NCBI GenBank assembly: GCA_024711025.1
Contig: JANJTP010000046.1
Span: 1-43,214, forward strand
Reading direction: 5' to 3'
DNA from: Solirubrobacteraceae bacterium
GTDB lineage: Bacteria; Actinomycetota; Thermoleophilia; Solirubrobacterales; Solirubrobacteraceae
DNA length: 43,214 nt
Shown: in pieces, positions 30,924 to 39,562 of the stretch
How the letters are laid out: each line of letters opens with the position of its first letter
Position numbering within the stretch: position 1 is the first letter of the stretch
Translations under genes and position numbers: made by a program
The notes under the pieces: generated by a model
Told to the model about the DNA's origin: nothing
Database searches by the model: none
The model's input: only the letters and a program-made list of their open reading frames with translations

Positions 30924-32462
30924 GTGTCCTCCGTGACTCCCTTCGCGCTCGGCGATCTACTCGACCAGCACGAGCTGGGCCTCGAGCAGCTCACAGGGTC
31001 GGCGGACGACCGGGCGCGCCGCGTCTCCGGCGTCCACAGCATCGAGATCGAGTACCCGACGCGCTGGCTCGCCCCGGACTGGGTGATGCTCACGACCGGG
31101 GTTCGCCTGCGCGGGCGGCCGGAGGATCAGCGCCTGCTGGTGCGCGAGCTGGCGGCTCGCGGCACGGCGGCGCTCGGCTTCGCTCGCGACGTCGTCTTCA
31201 AGAGGGCTCCGGAGGCGCTGCTCGACGAGGCTCGAGCGACGGGGCTGCCCGTCTTCACGGTGCCGCTCGAGACGCCGTTCCGCGACATCGTCGCGTTCGT
31301 CCAGCGCTCGCTGCTCTCGTCGGACATGCGCGCGCTGCAGCGACTCTCGTCGATGCAGCGCTACCTGATCGACGCTCTCCACTCGCGCGATCCCCAGACC
31401 GCCGTCGTGGAGCGGCTGGCGACGCTGCTCGACAGCTCGGTCGCCGTCCTCGGGCCGCGCGGCGAGCTGGAGAAGGCGATCGGCGAGCTGCCGGGCGAGC
31501 TGGCCGGCGTCCTCGACCTGGAGACGAGCGGGGTTCAGCAGATCGAGCTGGCCGATGGCTGGGTCGCGATCGCGACGCCGGTCGCCGGTGAGCAGCCGCT
31601 TTCCGGGAGGTGGCTCGTGGCCGCGTTTCGCTCGCGGCGCGCGGTGAACCGCCTCACGAAGCCGATCGTGCAGGCCGCGGCGCCGCTCGTCTCCGCGATC
31701 GGCCACTTGGAGGACGCGCTCGTCGCGCAGGACCACGCCCTGCGGGCGACGCTGGTGGGCGAGCTGCTGCGCCCGACCGGGCGGGACGAGCCGGCCCTCG
31801 TCGCTCGTGCCAAGGGACTGGGCGTCTCGCTCGAGGGGCCGCACCAGGTCGCGGTCGTCAGCCCGACCGATCCCGCCGTTTCGCTCGACGCCGCCGACGA
31901 GGCACTGGCGGAGCGCCTCTCGCGGAGCGCTGTGCCACATTTGGTCGGCCGTGACCGGGGGTTCGTTGCGCTCGTGCTGCCGCCGGTGAGCACCCAGGTC
32001 GCCGAGCTGCTGGCCGATGCGCTCGACGCGGTGGGCGGTTCGGCGTGCGGGGTCGGCCGCGTCGCCGCGGAGCTCGCCGAGCTGCCGAGCAGCGCCGCCG
32101 ACGCGCATGTCGCCAGCAGGCTGGCGCGGGAGCGCGGTCTGCGCGTCCAGCGCTTCGAGGACCTGGACCTGCCGACGCTCGTCGTCGGGCATGTGGCGAT
32201 CGACCGCGTCGCGCCGGCGGTCGATGAGATCCTGAGCGTGATCAACGCGCGCCCGAGCGTGCGCGAGGGGCTCGATGCATGGTTCGCCAGCGACCTGGAC
32301 GTGGCCGCCGCCGCTGCCGCGCTGCGCCTGCACCCGAACTCGCTGCGCTACCGGCTGCAGCGTCTGGCGGACGGGCTGGGGCTGCCGCTGCGCGCGCCGG
32401 GCACGATCGTGACTCTGTACCTGGCGCTCGCGCTGGAGCGTCGGCGCGGCGCGGGCGGCTGA
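30924..32462 (+). CDS. PucR-family transcriptional regulator
   Basis: The 512-residue activator has the standard PucR layout. An N-terminal ligand-sensing PucR domain covers roughly residues 5-135 (GVHSIEIEYPTRWLAPDWVMLTT, then GLPVFTVPLETPFRDIV). A GAF-like middle follows, and a C-terminal HTH_30 (LDVAAAAAALRLHPNSLRYRLQRLADGLGL). PucR proteins activate purine, hydantoin and related nitrogen-compound catabolic genes when the inducer is present. It faces the NCS1-hyuB-hyuA operon tail to tail, which makes that operon the likely target. The start is GTG at 30924 (alternative GTG 30933). The 155 bp upstream of it contain no gene. Confidence 0.9.
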   Translation: MSSVTPFALGDLLDQHELGLEQLTGSADDRARRVSGVHSIEIEYPTRWLAPDWVMLTTGVRLRGRPEDQRLLVRELAARGTAALGFARDVVFKRAPEALLDEARATGLPVFTVPLETPFRDIVAFVQRSLLSSDMRALQRLSSMQRYLIDALHSRDPQTAVVERLATLLDSSVAVLGPRGELEKAIGELPGELAGVLDLETSGVQQIELADGWVAIATPVAGEQPLSGRWLVAAFRSRRAVNRLTKPIVQAAAPLVSAIGHLEDALVAQDHALRATLVGELLRPTGRDEPALVARAKGLGVSLEGPHQVAVVSPTDPAVSLDAADEALAERLSRSAVPHLVGRDRGFVALVLPPVSTQVAELLADALDAVGGSACGVGRVAAELAELPSSAADAHVASRLARERGLRVQRFEDLDLPTLVVGHVAIDRVAPAVDEILSVINARPSVREGLDAWFASDLDVAAAAAALRLHPNSLRYRLQRLADGLGLPLRAPGTIVTLYLALALERRRGAGG

Positions 32463-32497
32463 GCGGCTCCGCCGTTCGCGGCCGCGGCCCCGCCCCC

Positions 32498-32596
32498 GGC
32501 GGCCGCCGTTTCGGCTCGGCTGCCGGCCGGCGCGGAGGTGTGCGAGGAATGCGTCCTCGAATGTCTCGGCGGCCGCCGTCTGGGCTCGGCCGCCGG
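32498..32596. repeat. Direct repeat pair with palindromic core between convergent genes
   Basis: Two near-identical blocks of about 29 bp start at 32498 and 32568, exactly 70 bp apart. Each begins with the palindrome CGGCGGCCGCCG and continues with GGCTCGGC-GCCGG. They fill much of the 172-bp gap between the PucR and transporter stop codons and could fold into terminators for either strand. Confidence 0.65.
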
Positions 32597-32634
32597 GCAG
32601 CCCTGGGGGGGGCTCCGGCGGCCGAGCGGGCCGC

Positions 32635-34263
32635 TCAGCTGACGGCAGCCGGCGGCGGCGACGGGTGATCTGCGTGGGCCTCACGATGCGCGGCGGCGTA
32701 GAACGCCGGGCCGGCGGCGCAGCTCGCGCAGATCGGCTGGTGGCCGTGCGACGGGTCGCGGTCCACCTCGCGTGCCAGGTACATCTTGGAGCAGTGGTAG
32801 CAGCGCACGCGGTCCTCCCACGGATCGGAGACCTCGTCGAGCGGGTCGTGAGGGCGGCGCAGGACGAACCAACGCTCAGGAGCGATGCGCAGCGCAGCCG
32901 CGTAGAGGATCGCCCCCACGGCGAAGACCACAGGGAGCCCCCAGGTGCCGAAGAACGCCTCGTCGGTCAGCTTGAGGATCACGCCGACCGCCGTCGCGAC
33001 GATCACCGAGCCGATGCCGCCGGGGTTGAGCGCCGGCACGCGCCCCGGGCGGAACTCCATGCTCGCGAGCCCGACCGTGCGGCGGACGTAAGCGATGTGG
33101 ACGAGCGCGATCGACACCCAAGCGACGATTGCGATCCCCTGGTAGGCCAGCGCGTCGAGGATGAACGAGAAGACGTTCGTCAGCATGATCAGGTAGGTGA
33201 TCGCGCCCGCGATCAGTACCCACACGGTCCTTGGGAAGTGGAGCTGCAGCGCCCGCGAGCCGAAGCTCTGCAGGTTCGTCGAGGCGAGGTACAGGTTCGC
33301 GGTGTTGATCCGCGACTGCGTGACGAAGATGAGCCCTAGGCCGACGAGGCCGGTGACGCCGACCATCGCGGTGGCCAGCTCGCCCTCGCCGAGCTGCTCG
33401 ATCGAGAGCTGGTCGACGAGGTAGATGCCGACCAGGCCGTTGACGAAGAAAGTGAAGAAGTAGAAGACGGGGCCGAACGTGACGACCGACGAGTACCCGA
33501 GGTCCTGCCGGCGCCCCAGCCGGGCGTAGTCCATCGTGTACATCATCAGCACCCAGACGCCCATGTAGACGCTGACGGCCCAGATCCAGCCCGGTCCCGT
33601 GACGTCCGCCGTCGCCGGAAGGTGCGCCCAGCCGCCGTCGTACCCGCCGGCGTCGGAGGTGACCCAGATCAGCACGGCGATCAGGCCGATCGCATAGACC
33701 GGCAGCAGCCAGGCGTTGAAGCGGTCGAGCCAGACGCGCACGCCGCGCATGACGAGCGGCATCGTGTACAGGACGATCAGCAGGTACCAGATCTTGATGT
33801 CGAGATCGAGGCCCTGGTCGGCGAAGAACTGCTGCGCGGCGACCGCGACGATCGAGCCCTCGAAGACGAAGTAGTAGATCGCCGTTGCCGCGAAGACGAT
33901 CGTCGCGAAGGCGGCGCCGACGAAGCCGAACATGGCACGGCTGAAGAGCGCGACGGTGAGGCCGCTCTCGGCCGCCGCCCGGTTGATGATGATGTTGATG
34001 ACGGAGTAGATCGCGCAGGTGACCGCCAGGCCGACGATGGCGGCACCGGTGCCGATGGTGATCGCGACGAGCGCGGCGACGTACATGTAGAAGATCGCCG
34101 TGATCAGCGCCCACCAGGCCATCTGCAGCCCACCGCGGGTCAGCCGCCAGGTCTTCGGGACGACGTGCAGCGAGTAGTCCTCGGTTGCGGCCTCCTGGAC
34201 CACGCGGGGGTCGTCCTCACGGCTGATCTCGAGGGTCGGCAGCACCGCCTCTGACGTGGACAT
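32635..34263 (-). CDS. NCS1-family nucleobase/hydantoin permease with zinc-ribbon tail
   Basis: The 542-residue protein is a twelve-helix NCS1 symporter of the cytosine/uracil/allantoin/hydantoin group, which imports N-heterocycles with Na+ or H+. It shows a cytoplasmic N-terminus, VPKTWRLTRGGLQMAWWALITAIF in helix 1 and AMFGFVGAAFATIVF further on. The tail after the last helix is unusual: Cys488-x2-Cys491 (CYHC) and Cys512-x2-Cys515 (CASC) form a zinc-ribbon pattern, followed by a His/Pro-rich end. ATG at 34263 has AAAGGAG 12 nt upstream. It is the third gene of the hyuA-hyuB operon, 90 bp after hyuB. Confidence 0.9.
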   Translation of the reverse strand: MSTSEAVLPTLEISREDDPRVVQEAATEDYSLHVVPKTWRLTRGGLQMAWWALITAIFYMYVAALVAITIGTGAAIVGLAVTCAIYSVINIIINRAAAESGLTVALFSRAMFGFVGAAFATIVFAATAIYYFVFEGSIVAVAAQQFFADQGLDLDIKIWYLLIVLYTMPLVMRGVRVWLDRFNAWLLPVYAIGLIAVLIWVTSDAGGYDGGWAHLPATADVTGPGWIWAVSVYMGVWVLMMYTMDYARLGRRQDLGYSSVVTFGPVFYFFTFFVNGLVGIYLVDQLSIEQLGEGELATAMVGVTGLVGLGLIFVTQSRINTANLYLASTNLQSFGSRALQLHFPRTVWVLIAGAITYLIMLTNVFSFILDALAYQGIAIVAWVSIALVHIAYVRRTVGLASMEFRPGRVPALNPGGIGSVIVATAVGVILKLTDEAFFGTWGLPVVFAVGAILYAAALRIAPERWFVLRRPHDPLDEVSDPWEDRVRCYHCSKMYLAREVDRDPSHGHQPICASCAAGPAFYAAAHREAHADHPSPPPAAVS

Positions 34264-34353
34264 CGCTCTTCTCTTCTCCTTTCGGCCTCTCCGATCGGGA
34301 GGCGCCGTGTGACGGGCCGATCCGGACGGGGCCGGGTCGTGCTGTCGTGTGGC

Positions 34354-36327
34354 CTAGTGCCAGTGCCGGGCCGCGCGGCGGGCGAGCATCTCGCGGAACT
34401 TGGCCGTCGTCCGCGGCAGCAGCGTGCCGTCGCCCCATTCGACGATCACCCCGTACTGGCGCACGAGGTCGTGGACGTCGAGCTCCCCGGAGCGGTAGCG
34501 CGCCGCGACGCCCTCGGGCTCCTCTTCGAGCCATCCTCGGCGCTCGGCGCCGATGCGCTCGCGCTCGGCGTGGGTGGCCGCCTGGTCGACCTCGTACTCG
34601 TCCATGTCGGCGTCGACGACGCGCAGCACGACGCCGTAGTCCCGGCGGGCGCGCTCGAGGCTGACGTATCCGTCGGCGACGTCCTCGCAGACCGCACGCG
34701 GCTCGCGCTCGAGCGGGTCGCCGAGCCCGCCGCCTCCGGCCGACGGGCGGGTGAAGACGTCGCCCTCCTTGACCGGCACGTTCGAGAACACCGCACCGAG
34801 GAAGCGCTCGTCGCTGGTGCCGGGGTTCAGCCACGCGCCGTGCGGGATCGACGGCAGGCCGCCGTCGATCCCCCAGGTGACGGCCCTCGCGCGATCGCAG
34901 CAGTAGCTCATCACCGCGCTGCGCGCCTGCGTCAGCCGACCGCCCTTCTCAACGCCGACGCCGCCGCGGAAGCGGCCCGGGCCGGCGGAGTCGGTGACGA
35001 TGTGGTGACCGGTCGTGACGACCGGTGCCAAGCGCTCCTGGCCCTCGAGCGGCTGGACGGCGAGGCCGACGCCGAAAACCGGTGACGAGCAGTTCGAGCC
35101 GTCCTTGCCGTTGCGCGCGCCCCAGCCGCCGACCATCCAGTCGTACCACATGAAGTAGGGGTTGTCCGCAACGCGGGCGTCGCGGCCGCCGACGAGCAGG
35201 TACTCGAGGTTGAACGAGGCCGCCATCGCCCGCTCGGGCATGATCCGCGACCACAGCTCGAAGATCCCGTTCATGATCTTCTCGTAGGGACCCGAGCAGT
35301 AGCCCGTCACGGCGACCGGCCAGGGGGCGTTGACAACCGTCCCGAGCTCGCCGAGGTCGACCTCGATCGCGCGGTAGAAGCCGCTGTTGAGCGGGATGTC
35401 GGGGAAGAACGTCTTCGTCCCAGCCATGACCCCGGACGTGGAGGCGCCGAAGCACGAGTTGAGGAACGTGCCGACCGCCGGGTGCGAGCCCGAGAGGTCG
35501 TAGTGCAGGTGGTCGTCGTGGATCGTCAGCTTGATCTTGATCGGGACCAGCCCCTCGCCCTCGTTGGGGTCGAAGTCGATGTGGTCCTCGGTTTCCCAGG
35601 TGCCGTTCGGGAGCTGCGTGATGCGGTGGCGTGTCAGGCGCTCGACGTAGTCCTGAACGGCCTCGAAGGCCGTCAGCACGATGTCCTTGCCGTACTTGCC
35701 GACGAGCCGGTGGATCTCGCGCTCGCAGACGCGGGTCGCCTCGGCCTGCGCCTGCAGGTCGCCCTCGGTGCTGTCGGGGGCACGTGTGTTGGAGAGGATC
35801 ATCCGCGCGACGTCGCGCAGGTAGCGGCCGCGATCGAAGACCCGCGTCGGCGGGATCCGTATGCCCTCGCCGAAGTGCTCCTTGGCGTTGACGTCGAACG
35901 AGCCCGGCACGGTCCCGCCCATGTCGGCCCAGTGGCCGTTGGACTGCGAGTAGGCGATGATCTCGCCCCCCGTGAAGATCGGGCGGATGACGCTCACGTC
36001 GTTGAAGTGCGTGCCGCCGAGGTAGGGGTCGTTGATCAGGAAGACATCGCCCTCGTGGATGTCCTCGCCGAACTGGGCGATCACCGCCTGGGCCTTGTAG
36101 TGCAGCGTCCCGACGTGGACGGCGATGTCCTGGCTGCCCTGCATGATCGTGTTGCCGTCGCGATCGCACAGCGCCGAGCTGAAGTCGCGGGCGTAGATGA
36201 CGAACGAGTGACAGGTCCGCAGGATCTGCTCCGCCATCAGGTCGACGGAGGTCGTGAACGCGTTCTTGAGGACCTCGAACGTGACGGGGTCCAGTCGCTC
36301 ATCGCGCTCGATGGTCGGCTGGCTCAT
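34354..36327 (-). CDS. hyuB: HyuB-type hydantoinase/oxoprolinase B subunit
   Basis: This 657-residue protein is the B subunit of the ATP-dependent hydantoinase / 5-oxoprolinase / acetone-carboxylase-like family, which works with HyuA on cyclic amides such as N-methylhydantoin. Typical blocks: DPVTFEVLKNAFTTSVDLMAEQ at the N-terminus, INDPYLGGTHFNDVSVIRP, SQSNGHWADMGGTVPGS, GRFRGGVGVEKGGRL and a C-terminal SAGGGGLGDPLEREP. ATG at 36327 overlaps the hyuA stop in an ATGA junction and follows a GGAG, so the subunits are co-translated. The exact substrate among hydantoins, 5-oxoproline or related compounds is not resolved. Confidence 0.93.
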   Translation of the reverse strand: MSQPTIERDERLDPVTFEVLKNAFTTSVDLMAEQILRTCHSFVIYARDFSSALCDRDGNTIMQGSQDIAVHVGTLHYKAQAVIAQFGEDIHEGDVFLINDPYLGGTHFNDVSVIRPIFTGGEIIAYSQSNGHWADMGGTVPGSFDVNAKEHFGEGIRIPPTRVFDRGRYLRDVARMILSNTRAPDSTEGDLQAQAEATRVCEREIHRLVGKYGKDIVLTAFEAVQDYVERLTRHRITQLPNGTWETEDHIDFDPNEGEGLVPIKIKLTIHDDHLHYDLSGSHPAVGTFLNSCFGASTSGVMAGTKTFFPDIPLNSGFYRAIEVDLGELGTVVNAPWPVAVTGYCSGPYEKIMNGIFELWSRIMPERAMAASFNLEYLLVGGRDARVADNPYFMWYDWMVGGWGARNGKDGSNCSSPVFGVGLAVQPLEGQERLAPVVTTGHHIVTDSAGPGRFRGGVGVEKGGRLTQARSAVMSYCCDRARAVTWGIDGGLPSIPHGAWLNPGTSDERFLGAVFSNVPVKEGDVFTRPSAGGGGLGDPLEREPRAVCEDVADGYVSLERARRDYGVVLRVVDADMDEYEVDQAATHAERERIGAERRGWLEEEPEGVAARYRSGELDVHDLVRQYGVIVEWGDGTLLPRTTAKFREMLARRAARHWH

Positions 36328-38363
36328 CGTGTCTCCTCCGTCGGGATGCTCATGATGATCAGCAGGTGCTCGTCGACCTCCGCCTTGACGCCGGGCGGGA
36401 CGACGGTCGTGGAGTCGAGCTGCTCGATGATTGCCGGGCCGATGATCTCAGCGCCGGCGTGCAGCTCCTCGCGGCGGTAGAGCCCGGTCGCGACGGGTCC
36501 GTCGTCGAAGACGACCTCGCGGCTGTCGTACGCGACAGGCCGGTGCCACCTGGGCTCCTCGCGGGCCAGGTTCGGCTTCCGGGTGACGCCGATCGCCTCG
36601 ACCTGGAGCTGGTAGATCTCGACCGGCGCGTCGTGACGGCTGTAGGTGAACTCGCGCTCGTGCTGCTCGTGGAAGCGCTCGACCGCCTCGTCGAGCGAGC
36701 CCAGGTCGTCGGCCACCTCGACCGCCAGTGAGCGCCACTGCCCGAGGTAGCGCATCGAGATGCGCCGCTGCAGGCTGGTGTCCTCCTCGGCGACGCCCTC
36801 GGACGCCATCCGCTCGCGTGCCTCGCCCTCGAGCGCGCGGAACTCGGCGTCGATCTCGTCGAGCCGCGCGTTCTCGACGCGCCGCAGATACATCGTCTCC
36901 AGATCGTGGCGGACGTCGACGAGCAGGCAGCCGAGCGCGCTGGTGATTCCGGGGTTGGGCGGGACGATGACGGTCGGGATCGACAGCTCCCTCGCCAGGT
37001 CGGCGCCGTGCAGCGGTCCGGCTCCGCCGAATGCGACGAGCGCGAACTCGCGCGGGTCGTAGCCGCGGCGGATCGAGACGAGCCGCACGGCATCGGCCAT
37101 GTTCGCGTTGGCGACCTTCAGCACGGCCTGAGCAGCCTCGTCTGTCTCGAGCCCGAGCGGCACCGCCACGTCGCGGCGGACGACCTCGACGGCGGACTGG
37201 CGGTCGAGTGTCATCTTGCCGTCGAGCAGCTCCGTGCCGAGCCGGCCGAGCGTGACGTTGGCGTCGGTGTTGGTCGGGCTGTCGCCGCCGGTGCGATAGC
37301 ACGCAGGGCCGGGATCGGCGCCGGCCGACTGGGGGCCGTTGCGCAGGCTCCCGGCCTCGTCGATCCAGGCGAGCGAGCCACCGCCGGCGCCGATCGTCAG
37401 GATCTCGATCGACGGGAAGATGATCGGGTAGCCGTACTCGACGAACCATTCCTTGGTGACGCGCATCTCGCCGTCGTGGACGAGCGAGATGTCGGTGCTG
37501 GTGCCGCCCATGTCGAGGCCGATCGCGTTGCGGTGGCCGCAGAGCATCGCCACGTGGCGGCAGGCGATCGCTCCGGCGGCGATGCCGGAGCCGGCCAGCC
37601 GCACCGAGAAGCGGCGCACGGTCGCGGGGGTCATGACGCCGCCGCCGGAGTGCAGCAGCAGCAGGTCGCCCCGGTAGCCGTCCCGCGCCAGCGCCTTGCC
37701 GAGGCGGTCGACGTAGCCGGAGACGAGCGGCGTCAGCACCGCGTTGGCGACGGTCGTCGAGAAGCGCTCGTGCTCGAAGATCTCCGGAAGCACGTCGCTG
37801 GAGGTTGAGACGTCGATGCCCGGGATCTCCTCGGCGAGGATCTCCTTCATCCGGCGCTCGTTGGCGCTGTTGGCGTACGAATTGATGAAGCAGACGGCGA
37901 TCGTCTGGACGCCGCGGCGCCCGAGCCGCTTGGCGACGGCGCGCGCCTCCTCCTCGTCGAGCGGCTCGATGACGTCGCCGTCGTAGTCGACGCGCTCGGA
38001 GACCTCGAGCCGGTCGCGGCGGCGGATGTAGGGAGGCGCGACGTCCTTGTAGGCGTCCCACAGGTCGTCGCGCGTGCCGCGGCGGATCTCGATGACGTCG
38101 CGAAAGCCCTTGGTCGTGACCATCGCCGCGGGCGGGAACCGGCGGGTGATCAGGGCGTTTGTCGCGATCGTCGTGCCGTGTGAGAACAACTTCACCTGGT
38201 GGAGGTCGACGCCGGCGGCGGCGACGCCGTCGAGGATCGCCCGCATCGGGTCGGCGGGCGTCGACGGCACCTTCGCGACGGATGTCGCCGTCGTCTCCTC
38301 GTCCAGGACGAGCACGTCGGTGAAGGTCCCTCCGACGTCGACCGCAACCCGCAGGCTCGACAT
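36324..38363 (-). CDS. hyuA: HyuA-type hydantoinase/oxoprolinase A subunit
   Basis: This 679-residue protein is the A subunit with the ASKHA-type ATPase fold: VAVDVGGTFTDVLVLD at the N-terminus (phosphate-binding loop), FSHGTTIATNALITRR, the second phosphate loop AIGLDMGGTSTDISLV, IGAGGGSLAWIDEAGSLR, SAGADPGPACY, and VAFGGAGPLHGADLA. It phosphorylates the cyclic amide to drive ring opening with HyuB. ATG at 38363 has an AAGGAGAGG ribosome binding site; the upstream in-frame ATG at 38492 lacks one and adds a featureless tail. It is the first gene of the operon and so carries its promoter in the 234-bp region upstream. Confidence 0.94.
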   Translation of the reverse strand: MSSLRVAVDVGGTFTDVLVLDEETTATSVAKVPSTPADPMRAILDGVAAAGVDLHQVKLFSHGTTIATNALITRRFPPAAMVTTKGFRDVIEIRRGTRDDLWDAYKDVAPPYIRRRDRLEVSERVDYDGDVIEPLDEEEARAVAKRLGRRGVQTIAVCFINSYANSANERRMKEILAEEIPGIDVSTSSDVLPEIFEHERFSTTVANAVLTPLVSGYVDRLGKALARDGYRGDLLLLHSGGGVMTPATVRRFSVRLAGSGIAAGAIACRHVAMLCGHRNAIGLDMGGTSTDISLVHDGEMRVTKEWFVEYGYPIIFPSIEILTIGAGGGSLAWIDEAGSLRNGPQSAGADPGPACYRTGGDSPTNTDANVTLGRLGTELLDGKMTLDRQSAVEVVRRDVAVPLGLETDEAAQAVLKVANANMADAVRLVSIRRGYDPREFALVAFGGAGPLHGADLARELSIPTVIVPPNPGITSALGCLLVDVRHDLETMYLRRVENARLDEIDAEFRALEGEARERMASEGVAEEDTSLQRRISMRYLGQWRSLAVEVADDLGSLDEAVERFHEQHEREFTYSRHDAPVEIYQLQVEAIGVTRKPNLAREEPRWHRPVAYDSREVVFDDGPVATGLYRREELHAGAEIIGPAIIEQLDSTTVVPPGVKAEVDEHLLIIMSIPTEETR

Positions 38364-38598
38364 GCATCCTCTCCTTGCTCGGTCGGTCGATCCTCTGCCA
38401 GCCGTGCTTCCCGTGCTAATGGTGTGATCCACGAATTGGCATCCCTGATGTTCGTCGGATGCACGAGGTTCACGGCTCTCGGATTGGCGCACGCGAACCG
38501 CGGCGGGCTTTTTCGAGGCCGGTCAGCAGTGATTCCCGATCATCTGGAGATGGAGGGATTCGGATTCGACCGGAGGCCGCCGGTCGGCCGCATCGGGC
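38364..38598. promoter_or_regulatory. Upstream region of the hyu operon
   Basis: This 235-bp gap between hyuA and the leftward OB/HD gene is less GC-rich than its surroundings and contains no gene. A dyad GCATCC (38439-38444) and GGATGC (38457-38462) with a 12-nt spacer lies 75-100 bp before the hyuA start, a reasonable place for an activator such as PucR. I cannot place the -10 box with confidence. Confidence 0.35.
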
Positions 38599-39537
38599 TC
38601 AGGCCGCCGCGTCGGCGCCCAGCCCGTGCTCGATCGCGCCCTTCACCGCCGCGTCGAGCACGTTGATCCGGTGGAGCGCCAGCGCCTCGGGCAGCGCGAA
38701 TCGCCGTTGCGGCGCGGCGTCGGGCCCGTGGTGCGTCAACACGCAGTGCTCGAGGGCGAGCAGCCGCGGGCCGTCGAGCCCGGCCCGCCCGGCCCGCGAG
38801 CCGATCATCCGCAGCCCGAGCTCGACGTGGCCGAGCATCCGCCCCTCTTCGCTGATCGCGATCTCGGCGCCGAGCGCCAGCTCGCGGGTGCGCCCGAGGT
38901 CGTGGACGATCGCCGCGCTCAGCAGCAGGTCCTGGTCCAGCCGCGGGTGCAGCTCGCAGGCCTGCACGGCGAGCTGGGCGACCGCAACCGTGTGCTCGAG
39001 CAGGCCGCCGAGGTAGGCGTGGTGCGCCGCGCGCGTCGCCGGAAAGCGGCGCATCGCGCCGCGCAGCTCACAGTCGCCGAGCACGTCGTCGAGCAGCGCT
39101 CGGTACGCGGGCTGACGCACCTCCCCGCCGAGCGCCTCGAGGAAGCCGTCGAGCTCGTCGAGGTCGCGATAGGCGACGGGCAGGAAGGCGGCCGGGTCGG
39201 CCTCACCCTCCCGCACGCGCCTGGCCGAGGCGAGCTCCGCCTGCAGCTCGCCCCGGAAGCGGCTGATCCGCCCGCTGACGTGGACCAGGTCGCCGCGCTC
39301 GAAGCGCGCCCCGTGGAGGTCGGCGTCGCGGAACAGCCGAGCGGTGAGCGCTCCCGTGCGGTCGCGCAGCTCCAGCGCCAGGTACGGCGAGCCCGTCCGG
39401 GCGAGCATGCGGTCCTTGCGCGTGCAGGCGTACACGCCGTCGATCGCGTCGTTCTCGCGCAGGGTCGCGATCGCGCCTCGCCGGTCGGCGCCGGAGGTCC
39501 GCGCGTCCCGCCGCGCGCCTGAGCCGCCGGTTGCCAC
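38599..39537 (-). CDS. YhaM-like OB-fold/HD-domain 3'-5' exoribonuclease
   Basis: The 312-residue protein combines an OB-fold nucleic-acid-binding domain (about residues 25-110; LALELRDRTGALTARLFRDAD, GDLVHVSGRISRF) with an HD phosphohydrolase domain (about 150-290; HHAYLGGLLEHTVAVAQLA, AAIVHDLGRTREL near 210, LEHCVLTHHG). This is the architecture of YhaM, a Mn-dependent 3'-5' exoribonuclease that trims RNA ends. The start is most likely GTG at 39537, 25 bp from the divergent PAC2 gene; the frame continues upstream to 39699 but runs through that gene. The substrate has not been established for this branch. Confidence 0.82.
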   Translation of the reverse strand: MATGGSGARRDARTSGADRRGAIATLRENDAIDGVYACTRKDRMLARTGSPYLALELRDRTGALTARLFRDADLHGARFERGDLVHVSGRISRFRGELQAELASARRVREGEADPAAFLPVAYRDLDELDGFLEALGGEVRQPAYRALLDDVLGDCELRGAMRRFPATRAAHHAYLGGLLEHTVAVAQLAVQACELHPRLDQDLLLSAAIVHDLGRTRELALGAEIAISEEGRMLGHVELGLRMIGSRAGRAGLDGPRLLALEHCVLTHHGPDAAPQRRFALPEALALHRINVLDAAVKGAIEHGLGADAAA

Positions 39538-39543
39538 GCGCCC

Positions 39544-39555
39544 ATGATGTACGGT
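39544..39555. promoter_or_regulatory. Overlapping divergent promoter (YhaM-like / PAC2)
   Basis: Rightward TACGGT (39550-39555) is followed by 7 nt and ATG at 39563. Leftward CATCAT (39549-39544) is followed by 6 nt and GTG at 39537; this box is a weaker match. The start codons are 25 bp apart. The rightward box overlaps the in-frame GTG at 39554, which argues against that start. Confidence 0.5.
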
Positions 39556-39562
39556 GGAGCGG

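Noticed and set aside
38485-38515. Rho-independent terminator at GCGGGC followed by five T
   Set aside because: There is no rightward gene upstream to terminate and no proper stem before the T run.
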